DNA of 64,000 nt, taken from the NCBI RefSeq assembly GCF_964222135.1, contig NZ_CAXQBR010000026.1:1-64000 (forward strand). The letters run 5' to 3'. Numbering within the stretch: the first letter of the stretch is position 1; the number at the start of each line of letters is the position of its first letter. The translations under genes were made by a program, and so were the position numbers. The notes under the pieces are model-generated. The model saw only the letters and a program-made list of their open reading frames with translations, searched no databases and was not told where the DNA came from. Below are positions 24,291 to 32,330 of the stretch, one piece after another. This DNA comes from Euzebya sp. (GTDB lineage: Bacteria; Actinomycetota; Nitriliruptoria; Euzebyales; Euzebyaceae).

Positions 24291-25422
24291 CCTCGATCAA
24301 CCGGGTGAGCAGGTCGGAGCTGACCGTCGGCGGGGCGTCGGTCCCGTCCGCCGACGTCTCGGCCCTGGCGGCGGCCAGTGGCGAGCCGGGCGGCCCCCAC
24401 CGCGGCACGACCGCGTCCGCTCCCCCATCCGCCCCCTCGACATCGTCCGCGTCGTCCGCGTCCTCGACATCCCCGTCGTCAACGGCCACCACCGCCTCGA
24501 CGTCCACCTCGTCGTCGACCGCCGGCTCCTCCACACCCTCGCCCTCGAGCGCGGCGGCGACCGCAGCGCGACGCGAGGGGGCGGGGCTGGCCGGCGCAGG
24601 CGACGTCGGCGCGTCGTCCGGCGCGGGGGCGCCGAGCAGATCGTGCTCCAGAGCGGCCAGCGCGGCCTCGCGGTGCGCGGCCGAGGCGTCGGTCCCGTCC
24701 TCGTCGGTGGGCGCGATCAGGCCGTCGGCGACCATCTCGGCGAGACGCTGGGCGACGACGAGCCGGCTCTGGCCGCTGAGGCGGACCAGGTCGGCCACGG
24801 TGCGGGTGCCGTCGACGAGGGTGAGGATCCGCCACTGCTCGGCGTCCAGCTCGATCGTGCCGGAGGCGGCCAGCGGGGGACGGCACACCGCGACCAGGAC
24901 CTGGTCGTCCGCGGGCACCTCGGCGGCGAGCTGCTCCCAGGTGGCCAGCCGGTCGCGGACGGCGTCGAGCACCTCGGTCGTGGCCAGCCCGGTGGCCGTG
25001 GGGGCGACCTCTGCGCCCGCGTCGAAGCTGAACTGGCCCGCGGCCCACCGCGCGAGCTCCACCACCGCGTCGGTCACCTGGTCGCGGATCAGTTCGGCCG
25101 CGCGGTCAGCGGCGATGCCCGCGTCGGCCAGCGCGGCGGCGACATCCCCCGACCCCACGTCCCCCGACCCCTCGTCCTCGCGCGCGTGTGCGCGCACGAC
25201 GTCGGCGACCGCGTCGACGTCCAGCTCACCGCTGTGGACCAGCCGGGCGGCCAGCGGGGCGCGGGTGACGTCGGCGACCGCGAACGCGATGTCGCCCTGG
25301 CTGATCCAGATCCGCCCCTGGACATCGTCGTGAGAGACGTGCAGCACACCGGTCTTCCGCGTCGTCGCGAGCAGACCGAAGACGTCGGGCAGGGAGAACT
25401 CGGTCAGCGACCCCGCGAGCAT
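24274..25422 (-). CDS. DUF4388 domain protein
   Basis: 382 aa. The N-terminal DUF4388 (about 1-105) has the classic opening LxGSLTEFSLPDVFGLLATTRKTGVL.V and a G.I.F..GDI..A pattern. A second helical region (about 125-260) resembles the winged-helix tail of PatA/DUF4388 proteins, with VDGTRTVADLVRLSG. The last 120 residues are acidic and Ala/Pro-rich. DUF4388 proteins often accompany gliding and T4P GTPases. It is the first gene of the pilus series, 42 nt after aroE. GGAAAGG lies 6 nt before the ATG. Confidence 0.85.
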   Translation of the reverse strand: MLAGSLTEFSLPDVFGLLATTRKTGVLHVSHDDVQGRIWISQGDIAFAVADVTRAPLAARLVHSGELDVDAVADVVRAHAREDEGSGDVGSGDVAAALADAGIAADRAAELIRDQVTDAVVELARWAAGQFSFDAGAEVAPTATGLATTEVLDAVRDRLATWEQLAAEVPADDQVLVAVCRPPLAASGTIELDAEQWRILTLVDGTRTVADLVRLSGQSRLVVAQRLAEMVADGLIAPTDEDGTDASAAHREAALAALEHDLLGAPAPDDAPTSPAPASPAPSRRAAVAAALEGEGVEEPAVDDEVDVEAVVAVDDGDVEDADDADDVEGADGGADAVVPRWGPPGSPLAAARAETSADGTDAPPTVSSDLLTRLIEGVRGG

Positions 25423-25464
25423 TGTGGACCTTTCCGTGGGCGGACGGACTCGACATCGGCACCC

Positions 25465-26268
25465 TCAGGGCCCGACTTGAGCAGCCGCTGCCCACATCAC
25501 CCCCTCCGGCGGGGCCTGGCCGGTCCACCGGGCGAACGCCGCCTCGGCCTGCCCGACCAACATGCCGATCCCGTCGACCGCGACGGCCCCCCGACGACCG
25601 GCCTCGGTGAGGAACGGGGACGCCGGCCCGTAGTTGAGGTCGAGGGCCACCTGCCCCTCCCCCAACCCCATCAGCTCCTCCGGCAGCCGCTCGCCGTGCC
25701 TGCCCAGCGGGGTCGCGTTCACGACCACCCGCGGCGGGTCGTCGTCCGCCATCTGCCCGCCCGCCCGCCGGGCCAGCGCCTCGACGTCGGCCGCGGCGTC
25801 CGCGCGTCGCGCTTCGACCCGGACCGCGGCGCCGATCCGGCCCAGCGCGACGGCGGCGGCACGGGCGGCCCCGCCGGCGCCGAACAGCGTCACAGGGTCA
25901 CCCGCGGTCACCCCGCATTCGCCCAGGACGGCCATCAGCCCGGCCGCGTCGGTGTTGTCGGCCGCCAGCCGCCCGTCGGCGTCCCAGTAGAGGGTGTTGG
26001 CCGCGCCGATGAACTCGGCCTCCTCGGTGGCGGTCTCGGCGATCGCCAGCGCGGCGGCCTTGTGCGGGATCGTCACGTTGGCGCCGAGGAACCCGAGGGC
26101 GACGAGCCCCTCGATGGCCGCCGTGAACCCCTCCGGGGCGACGTCGAAGGCCAGGTACACCGCGTTCAGCCCGGCCGCGGCGATCGCCGCGGAGTGCAGC
26201 TGCGGCGAGATCGAGTGCCCCACCGGGTGGCCGAGCACGCACAGCAGTCGCGTGGCCGCGTCGGTCAT
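25465..26268 (-). CDS. aroE: Shikimate 5-dehydrogenase
   Basis: 267 aa. It reduces 3-dehydroshikimate with NADPH. Shikimate-binding GHPVGHSISPQLH near residue 13, NVTIPHK with the catalytic Lys, the NTDAAG motif and a Rossmann GAGGAARA are all present. The ATG at 26268 is chosen; a longer frame reads into the hairpin at 26284-26324. It lies in the conserved alaS-ruvX-mltG-aroE order and leads directly into the pilus genes. Confidence 0.95.
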   Translation of the reverse strand: MTDAATRLLCVLGHPVGHSISPQLHSAAIAAAGLNAVYLAFDVAPEGFTAAIEGLVALGFLGANVTIPHKAAALAIAETATEEAEFIGAANTLYWDADGRLAADNTDAAGLMAVLGECGVTAGDPVTLFGAGGAARAAAVALGRIGAAVRVEARRADAAADVEALARRAGGQMADDDPPRVVVNATPLGRHGERLPEELMGLGEGQVALDLNYGPASPFLTEAGRRGAVAVDGIGMLVGQAEAAFARWTGQAPPEGVMWAAAAQVGP

Positions 26269-26283
26269 GGCCCTGCACCCCAG

Positions 26284-26324
26284 TGTGTCGGTACGCCCGT
26301 CAACATGATGGGCGTACCGACACA
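26284..26324. repeat. Perfect 15-bp inverted repeat between mltG and aroE
   Basis: TGTGTCGGTACGCCC (26284-26298) and its exact complement (26310-26324) flank an 11-nt loop. It lies in the 106-bp gap after the mltG stop. It could be a terminator or attenuator before aroE, or a mobile palindromic element. There is no T-run on either side. Confidence 0.75.
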
Positions 26325-26374
26325 CCGACGGGCGTGCACGGCGACGCCACCGATCCGCGCCACGACGCCGCTCC

Positions 26375-27424
26375 CTACCCGCCGCGGATCTCGGCGATGG
26401 CCTGGTTGTGCTCCTCGAGGGTCTCGGAGAACCGGTGCTCGCCGGTCTCGGGGTTCTCGACGACGTAGTAGTAGAAGCCGGTGTCCGCCGGTCCGGCGGC
26501 GGCCTCGAGCGACGCGCGGCCGACCCCGGAGATCGGCGTGGGCGGCAGGCCCGGGTACACGTACGTCGACCACGGCGTGTCGAAGGAGTAGTCCTCGGTC
26601 AGCAGCCGGTCGGGCCGCTCACCCGTCGCGATCGTGATCCCGTAGACGACGGTGGCATCGATGTTGAGGGCGATGCCGTCCTCGATCCGGTTGTGGATGA
26701 CCGAGGAGATGACCGGGCGCTCGTCGGCGACGCGAGCCTCCCGCTCGATCAGCGAGCCGAGGGTCAGGGTCTCGTACAGCGACAGGCCGTTGCGGGACGC
26801 CGCGCCGACCTCGTTCACCACCGCGTCGGTCTCCTGCACCAGGCGGGTCAGGACCTGCTCGGGGGCCTCCTCCACCGTGAACTCGTAGGTGTTGGGGAAC
26901 AGCAGCCCCTCGAACGCCTCGGCGCCGTCGGGCAGCTCGCGGTCCGGCGGCACCCACTCGGGGATGGCGACCAGCGCCAGCGCCTCGCGGAGCTGCTCGA
27001 CGGTGAACGGCGACCCCTCGGCGTCGGCGATCCGCTCGAGGGTCTGTGGGACGGTCAGGCCCTCGGGGATGGTGACCCGGAACACCTCCGCCCCGGCCGG
27101 CCCGGCGACGAGTTGGTCGAGCAGGTCGTCGGTGCTGGCCTGGGGGTCCAGGGTGTAGGTGCCCGGCTTGATCTGGCTGGCCCGGCCGCCGATGGACGCC
27201 GAGGCGGTGAACGCGCTGGCGGAGGCGACGACGCCGTTGTCCTCGAGGATCTGGGCGACCTCGCGGGCGCCGGTGCCCTCGGGGATCGTCAGCGTCACGG
27301 GCCCGTCGGCGAGCGCGACCTCGTCGCCGCCTCCCAGGCCGGCGTTCCACTGCTGGAAGGCGTAGTACCCGCCCCCGATCAGGGCGATCAGGAAGACGAG
27401 GAACACCTTTGAGGAGTTGGTCAT
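26375..27424 (-). CDS. mltG: Endolytic peptidoglycan transglycosylase MltG
   Basis: 349 aa. N-terminal membrane anchor (about 6-24), LysM-like region, then the YceG catalytic domain with the active-site Glu in LGSLIEREA, the NIDATVVYG segment and the TPWSTYVYPGLPPTPIS motif. MltG cuts nascent glycan strands. It overlaps ruvX by 4 nt (ATGA). Confidence 0.95.
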   Translation of the reverse strand: MTNSSKVFLVFLIALIGGGYYAFQQWNAGLGGGDEVALADGPVTLTIPEGTGAREVAQILEDNGVVASASAFTASASIGGRASQIKPGTYTLDPQASTDDLLDQLVAGPAGAEVFRVTIPEGLTVPQTLERIADAEGSPFTVEQLREALALVAIPEWVPPDRELPDGAEAFEGLLFPNTYEFTVEEAPEQVLTRLVQETDAVVNEVGAASRNGLSLYETLTLGSLIEREARVADERPVISSVIHNRIEDGIALNIDATVVYGITIATGERPDRLLTEDYSFDTPWSTYVYPGLPPTPISGVGRASLEAAAGPADTGFYYYVVENPETGEHRFSETLEEHNQAIAEIRGG

Positions 27425-27879
27425 GGGGGTGGCGGCTCGCTTGTCGGAGTCGTCGGGGGGCGGCTGTCCAGCCAGGATTGCAGCAGGACGCTGGCCGCGA
27501 CCTGGTCCTTGTAGCCCTTGGTCTGGCGGGTGGTCTTGCCCGACGCGCGCAGCACCCGGTCCGCCTGGACGCTGGTGAGCCGCTCGTCGTGCAGGTGCAC
27601 CACCGCCCCGACCTGCCGGAGCTGGTCGGCCAGCGCCTCGGCCATCTGCGTCGAACCAGTCTTCCGCCCCGCGAGGGATCGTGGCAAGCCCACCACCACG
27701 GCCACGCAGCCGAGGTCGTCGTGGACGGCCTTCACCCGCTGCGCCGCACCCCGCCCACCGGCCACCGTCGAGTGCGGGGTGGCGACCAGCCGGTCGGGGT
27801 CGCTGACCGCCAGGCCGATCCGCGTGGTGCCCGGGTCGACCCCGAGCACCCGACCCGGCCGGGTCACGCCGACCGTCAC
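27421..27879 (-). CDS. ruvX: RuvX/YqgF RNase H-like nuclease
   Basis: 152 aa. The fold's first strand carries the metal-binding Asp in VLGVDPGTTRIGLAVSD; VVVGLPRSLAGRKTGS and DERLTSVQADRVL are family hallmarks. In E. coli the protein processes pre-16S rRNA, and a Holliday-junction role has also been proposed. The GTG start lies 2 nt past alaS. A Pro-rich tail of about 12 residues is unusual but harmless. Confidence 0.93.
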   Translation of the reverse strand: MTVGVTRPGRVLGVDPGTTRIGLAVSDPDRLVATPHSTVAGGRGAAQRVKAVHDDLGCVAVVVGLPRSLAGRKTGSTQMAEALADQLRQVGAVVHLHDERLTSVQADRVLRASGKTTRQTKGYKDQVAASVLLQSWLDSRPPTTPTSEPPPP

Positions 27880-27881
27880 GG

Positions 27882-30566
27882 TCAGGCCTGCAGGCGCGAC
27901 CGGGCCTCGGCGGCGGCGACCTGGACGGCCTCGGCGACCTTCGAGCCGTCCTTGCCGCCGGCCTGGGCGTCGTCGCCCGTCCCGCCCGCGCCGCCCCCGA
28001 CGACCGTGGCGCCGGGCCGCAGCACGTCGGCGGCCTGGGTGCCCGCCTCCACGACGTCGGCGGACAGCGCGGCGAGGAGCTGGGCCTTGCCGTCGGCCTT
28101 CATCGTCCCCAGCACCACCGCACCGCGGCCGATGCGGTTGCGCAGGTCGAGGGCGAGGGTGCGGAGCGCGTCGTGGTCCGCGCCGGCGATCACGCCGGAC
28201 ACCACGCGGGCGTCGCCCACGGCCTCGGCATCGGCGAGCAGCTGGTCGGCCTGGGCCAGGACGGCCTCCTCACGGGCCCTCGCGAGCTGCTTCTCGACAT
28301 CGCGGACCCGCGCCATCAGCTCCTCGACGCGGGCGGGCACGTCCTCGGACGGCACCTTCAGGATCCGCGCGACGGACTGGGCGATCAGGCGCTCCTTCGA
28401 CAGGTGCCCGAACGCCTCTGGCCCGGTCAGCGCCTGGATTCGTCTGACGTTGTTCGCGATCGACCCCTCGTCGAGGACGGTGAACAGCCCAACCTCGCCG
28501 GCGGAGTGGACGTGGGTGCCGCCGCACAGCTCCTTCGAGTACTCCTCGATGGTGACGACGCGGACGGTGTCGCCGTACTTCTCCCCGAACAGGGCGGTCG
28601 CCCCGGTGCTGCGGGCCTCCTCCTGGCTCATCAGGCGGGTCTGCACCTCGGGGTTGTCGGCGATGCGGTCGTTGACCAACCCCTCGAGCTCGGCCAGCTG
28701 GTCGCTCGAGATCGCCTCGAAGTGGGGGAAGTCGAAGCGGAAGTGGCCGGCGTCGATCGCCGAGCCGGCCTGGGCGGCGTGGTCGCCGAGCATCTCGCGG
28801 ATCGTGGCGTGGAGGATGTGGGTGGCGGTGTGCCCCCGGCGGATGGAGGTGCGCCGGTCGTGGTCGATCTCGGCCTCGGCGTCCTCGCCGGTGGCGACCT
28901 CGCCCGCGACGACGGTGCCGGTGTGGACGATCAGCCCCTCGGCGGGGGTCGTGGTGTCGGTGACCTGGATGCGCCCGGTCGGGGTGGTGATCACACCGTG
29001 GTCGCCGAGCTGGCCGCCGCCCTCGGCGTAGAAGGGGGTGCGGCGCAGGACGACCTGGACCTCGTCGCCCTCCTGGGCGCGGTCGACCAGCCCGCCGCCG
29101 GCGATCAGGGCCGCGACCGCGGAGGTGTCGGACTCCCGCTCGTAGCCGGTGAACTCCACGCCGCCGGCCGCGGACGCGGCCTGCTTGTACACGTCGGTGC
29201 TGACGCCCTCGCGCCCGGCCTTCGTCGCGGCGCGGGCGCGGGCCCGCTGGGCGTCCATGTGCTCGGCGAACGCGTCGCGGTCGAGGGTGACGCCCTGCTC
29301 GGCGGCGATCTCGATGGTCAGGTCGACGGGGAAGCCGTAGGTGTCGTGGAGGGTGAAGGCGGTCTGGGCGTCGAGCGCGGAGCCCTCGGTGGCCTTGGCG
29401 GTCTCGATCGCGCTGTCCAGCATCGACAGGCCGGAGCGGAGGGTCGCGGCGAACGTGTCCTCCTCGGCCTGGGCGACCTTGGTGATCAGCGTCGCCTGGG
29501 CCTTCAGGTCCGGGTAGTGGTCACCGTAGGTGTCGATGACCGCACCGGTCATCGTCGGCATGATCGGGTCGTCCAGCCCGAGCTTCCGGGCGGAGTTGAC
29601 CACCCGGCGCAGCAGGCGGCGGAGGACGTAACCGCGGCCCTCGTTGGCCGGCAGGACCCCGTCCCCGATGAGGAAGGCGGTGGCGCGGGCGTGCTCGGCG
29701 ATCACCCGCAGCCAGACATCCGAGGGTGTCGCCCCCTCCCCGAACTGGCCGGTGTAGGGCGTGGACGTCAGCTCGCTGGCCAGGTCCACGAGCGGCCGGA
29801 ACTCGTCGGTGTCGAACAGGGTCGGCACGTCCTGCAGCAGCATCGCGACGCGCTCGAGGCCCGATCCGGTGTCGACGTTCTGCTTCGGGAGGGTCCCGAC
29901 GATCGAGTCCGACCCCTTCAGCTCGGGGTTGCCCCGCCCGTCGGTCTCGTACTGCATGAACACGAGGTTCCAGTACTCGGTGTACCGGGTCTCGTCGACG
30001 ACCGGTCCGCCCTCGGCACCGTGCTCCGGCCCGCGGTCGTAGAAGATCTCGGTGCACGGCCCGCACGGGCCCGGCCCGCCGGTGGACCAGAAGTTGTCCT
30101 TCGCGTCGCGCCGCTGGATCCGGGCCGCGGGGATGTCGGTCTCGGACAGCCACAGCTGCTCGGCCTCGTCGTCGGACTCGTACACCGTCGCCCACAGCCG
30201 CTCGGGGTCGAAGCCCAGCCCGCCCTCGGACGCCGGGGTGACCGACAGCTCGTAGGCCCAGCGGATCGCCTCGGCCTTGAAGTAGTCGCCGAAGCTGAAG
30301 TTGCCCAGCATCTCGAAGAACGTGAGGTGGCGGGTCGTCCGCCCGACGTTCTCGATGTCGTTGGTCCGCGCGACCTTCTGGATCGTCGCCGCCCTCGGGT
30401 GCTCGGGGGTCGCCTCGCCCAGGAAGTAGGGCTTGAACGGGACCATGCCGGCGACGGTCAGCAGCAGCGTCGGGTCCTGCGGGATCAGGCTGGCGCTGGG
30501 CAGCACGCGGTGGTCGCGGGCCCGGAAGAACTCCAGGAAGGACGAGCGGATCTGGGCGGTCTGCAT
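27882..30566 (-). CDS. alaS: Alanyl-tRNA synthetase
   Basis: 894 aa, full length. Class II catalytic domain with RTNDIENVGRTTRHLTFFEMLGN-type motif 2, an editing domain with HTATHILHA (zinc histidines) and CGGTHVHSAGEVG, and the C-Ala domain with a glycine-rich GGGAGGTGDDAQAGGKDGS segment. It attaches alanine to tRNA-Ala. The ATG at 30566 is preceded by TAGGCT at exactly 7 nt, so the mRNA is probably leaderless. Confidence 0.97.
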   Translation of the reverse strand: MQTAQIRSSFLEFFRARDHRVLPSASLIPQDPTLLLTVAGMVPFKPYFLGEATPEHPRAATIQKVARTNDIENVGRTTRHLTFFEMLGNFSFGDYFKAEAIRWAYELSVTPASEGGLGFDPERLWATVYESDDEAEQLWLSETDIPAARIQRRDAKDNFWSTGGPGPCGPCTEIFYDRGPEHGAEGGPVVDETRYTEYWNLVFMQYETDGRGNPELKGSDSIVGTLPKQNVDTGSGLERVAMLLQDVPTLFDTDEFRPLVDLASELTSTPYTGQFGEGATPSDVWLRVIAEHARATAFLIGDGVLPANEGRGYVLRRLLRRVVNSARKLGLDDPIMPTMTGAVIDTYGDHYPDLKAQATLITKVAQAEEDTFAATLRSGLSMLDSAIETAKATEGSALDAQTAFTLHDTYGFPVDLTIEIAAEQGVTLDRDAFAEHMDAQRARARAATKAGREGVSTDVYKQAASAAGGVEFTGYERESDTSAVAALIAGGGLVDRAQEGDEVQVVLRRTPFYAEGGGQLGDHGVITTPTGRIQVTDTTTPAEGLIVHTGTVVAGEVATGEDAEAEIDHDRRTSIRRGHTATHILHATIREMLGDHAAQAGSAIDAGHFRFDFPHFEAISSDQLAELEGLVNDRIADNPEVQTRLMSQEEARSTGATALFGEKYGDTVRVVTIEEYSKELCGGTHVHSAGEVGLFTVLDEGSIANNVRRIQALTGPEAFGHLSKERLIAQSVARILKVPSEDVPARVEELMARVRDVEKQLARAREEAVLAQADQLLADAEAVGDARVVSGVIAGADHDALRTLALDLRNRIGRGAVVLGTMKADGKAQLLAALSADVVEAGTQAADVLRPGATVVGGGAGGTGDDAQAGGKDGSKVAEAVQVAAAEARSRLQA

Positions 30567-30573
30567 CCCCGCA

Positions 30574-30592
30574 AGCCTAGGCGGCATAGCGT
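30574..30592. promoter_or_regulatory. Overlapping divergent promoters of alaS and sppA
   Basis: TAGGCT read leftward (30579-30574) lies 7 nt from the alaS ATG, and TAGCGT read rightward (30587-30592) lies 7 nt from the sppA ATG at 30600. The starts are only 33 bp apart. Any -35 element of one promoter would fall on the other gene's start codon, so the two polymerases should exclude each other. Confidence 0.55.
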
Positions 30593-30599
30593 GGCGGGC

Positions 30600-32330
30600 A
30601 TGCGCATCGCCGGACTGCCGTTGCCCTCCCCCTCCCGCGCCTCGCGCGCGGAGGCGACGACGCTCCTCGAGCTCGACCTCACCCGGGGCCTGGTGGAGGC
30701 GCCGCCGAGCACCCCGCTGCAGGCGCTGCGCGAGCGGGGCACCCCGAGCCTGCGCTCGGTCATCGATGCGCTGCGGCGGGCCGCGGACGACGAGCGCGTT
30801 GGCGGGCTGGTCGCCCACGTCGGCGGAGCCGAGCTGACCTTCGCCCAGGCCGGTGAGCTCCGGAGCGCCGTCGCGGCCTTCCGCGCGTCGGGCCGGACGG
30901 CGGTGTGCTGGACCGAGAGCTTCGGGGAGTGGGGACCGGGCAACGTCACCTACCACCTGGCCTGCGCCTTCGAGGAGATCTGGCTACAGCCCTCCGGCGA
31001 CGTCGGGCTGACCGGCGTCGTCGCCGGCGCGGTGTTCCTGCGCGGCGCGCTCGACAAGCTGGACGTGGAGCCGCAGATCGGCCAGCGCCACGAGTACAAG
31101 ACCGCCGCGGACACGTTCCTCCGCACCGAGATGTCCGACGCGCACCGCGAGATGGCCGAGCGGCTGGCCGCGTCCGCCACCGAGTTCCTGGTCGCCGACG
31201 TCGCCGCGGACCGCGGCCTGACGCCCGAGCAGGTCCGGGCGGTGATCGACGAGGCGCCGGTGACCGGCGAGCGGGCCGTGGAGCTCGGCCTGGTCGACCG
31301 GCTCGGCTACCGCCACGACGTCTACGCGGCGCTGCGCGAGCGGCTGGGGGGCGGGACCGGGGCGGGGTCCGGGTCCGGTGACGTCGAGCTCAAGTACGTC
31401 GAGCGCTACGGCAAGGGTGTGGGGGCCGCCATCAAGGCGACCGCGACCAGAGGCCGACCTGTCATCGCCGTCGTGCAGGGGTCGGGGACCATCCACCTGG
31501 GCCGGTCCAACGCCTCCCCGCTGGCCCGCTCGGAGTCCATCGGCGCGGACACCTTCGGCGCGGCCCTCCGCGCGGCCGGGCGGGACGACGACGTCAAGGC
31601 CGTGGTGGTCCGGGTCGACTCCGGGGGCGGGTCCTACGTCGCCTCCGACGCGATCCGCCGGGAGGTCCTGGCCCTCCGGGAGGCCGGGACGCCAGTGATC
31701 GCGTCGATGGGCTCGGTCGCCGCGTCAGGTGGCTACTTCATCGCGATGGCCGCCGACGAGGTGCTGGCGGACGCCGGGACGCTGACTGGGTCGATCGGGG
31801 TGCTGGCCGGCAAGCAGGTGCTCGCCGAGGCCCTCGGGCGGATCGGCGTGAACGTCCAGAGCGTGTCGACGGGCCGGTACGCCGAGATGTTCTCGAGTCA
31901 GCGGCGCTTCACCGACGAGGAGTGGGCGCGGCTCGGCGAGTGGCTCGACCGGGTCTACGACGACTTCACCGCCAAGGCGGCCGCGGACCGGGGCATGGGT
32001 GTCGAGGACCTGCGCGCGGTCGCCCGCGGGCGGGTCTGGACCGGCGCGGACGCCCAGCGGCACGGGCTGGTCGACATCCTCGGCGGGTTGGACGACGCGG
32101 TCGGGCGGGCCTGCGCGCGAGCCGGCCTGGACCGGCGCGACGTCGAGGTCAGGCCGTTCCCCCGCTCGAACGCGCTGGCCCGGATGATGCCGGCGGAGAA
32201 CTCCGACCACCCGGCGGCGATGACCGCGTCGCTCGCGGGCGCGGCCGGGTCGTGGCACGCGCTGTTGGAGGTACTCGGCCTGCCGCCGGTCGGGGTCCTG
32301 AGCATGCCGGTGCGGTGGCAGCTGCGGTGA
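30600..32330 (+). CDS. sppA: Signal peptide peptidase SppA (tandem-domain type)
   Basis: 576 aa, the length of the double-domain E. coli-type enzyme. The general-base lysine is K167 (HEYKTAADTF) in the first half and the nucleophile is S376 (GSVAASGGYF) in the second, as in the E. coli Ser-Lys dyad. It degrades cleaved signal peptides. No N-terminal transmembrane helix is seen, unlike E. coli SppA, so it may be soluble or peripheral. The next gene starts at a GTG overlapping its stop. Confidence 0.92.
   Translation: MRIAGLPLPSPSRASRAEATTLLELDLTRGLVEAPPSTPLQALRERGTPSLRSVIDALRRAADDERVGGLVAHVGGAELTFAQAGELRSAVAAFRASGRTAVCWTESFGEWGPGNVTYHLACAFEEIWLQPSGDVGLTGVVAGAVFLRGALDKLDVEPQIGQRHEYKTAADTFLRTEMSDAHREMAERLAASATEFLVADVAADRGLTPEQVRAVIDEAPVTGERAVELGLVDRLGYRHDVYAALRERLGGGTGAGSGSGDVELKYVERYGKGVGAAIKATATRGRPVIAVVQGSGTIHLGRSNASPLARSESIGADTFGAALRAAGRDDDVKAVVVRVDSGGGSYVASDAIRREVLALREAGTPVIASMGSVAASGGYFIAMAADEVLADAGTLTGSIGVLAGKQVLAEALGRIGVNVQSVSTGRYAEMFSSQRRFTDEEWARLGEWLDRVYDDFTAKAAADRGMGVEDLRAVARGRVWTGADAQRHGLVDILGGLDDAVGRACARAGLDRRDVEVRPFPRSNALARMMPAENSDHPAAMTASLAGAAGSWHALLEVLGLPPVGVLSMPVRWQLR

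Noticed and set aside
26284-26324. Phage attachment site
   Set aside because: No integrase, tRNA or second copy nearby; it is a simple palindrome.
28173-30599. Very long open frame on the plus strand upstream of sppA
   Set aside because: It lies opposite alaS, has no protein-like composition, and sppA aligns from the ATG at 30600. High GC suppresses stop codons.
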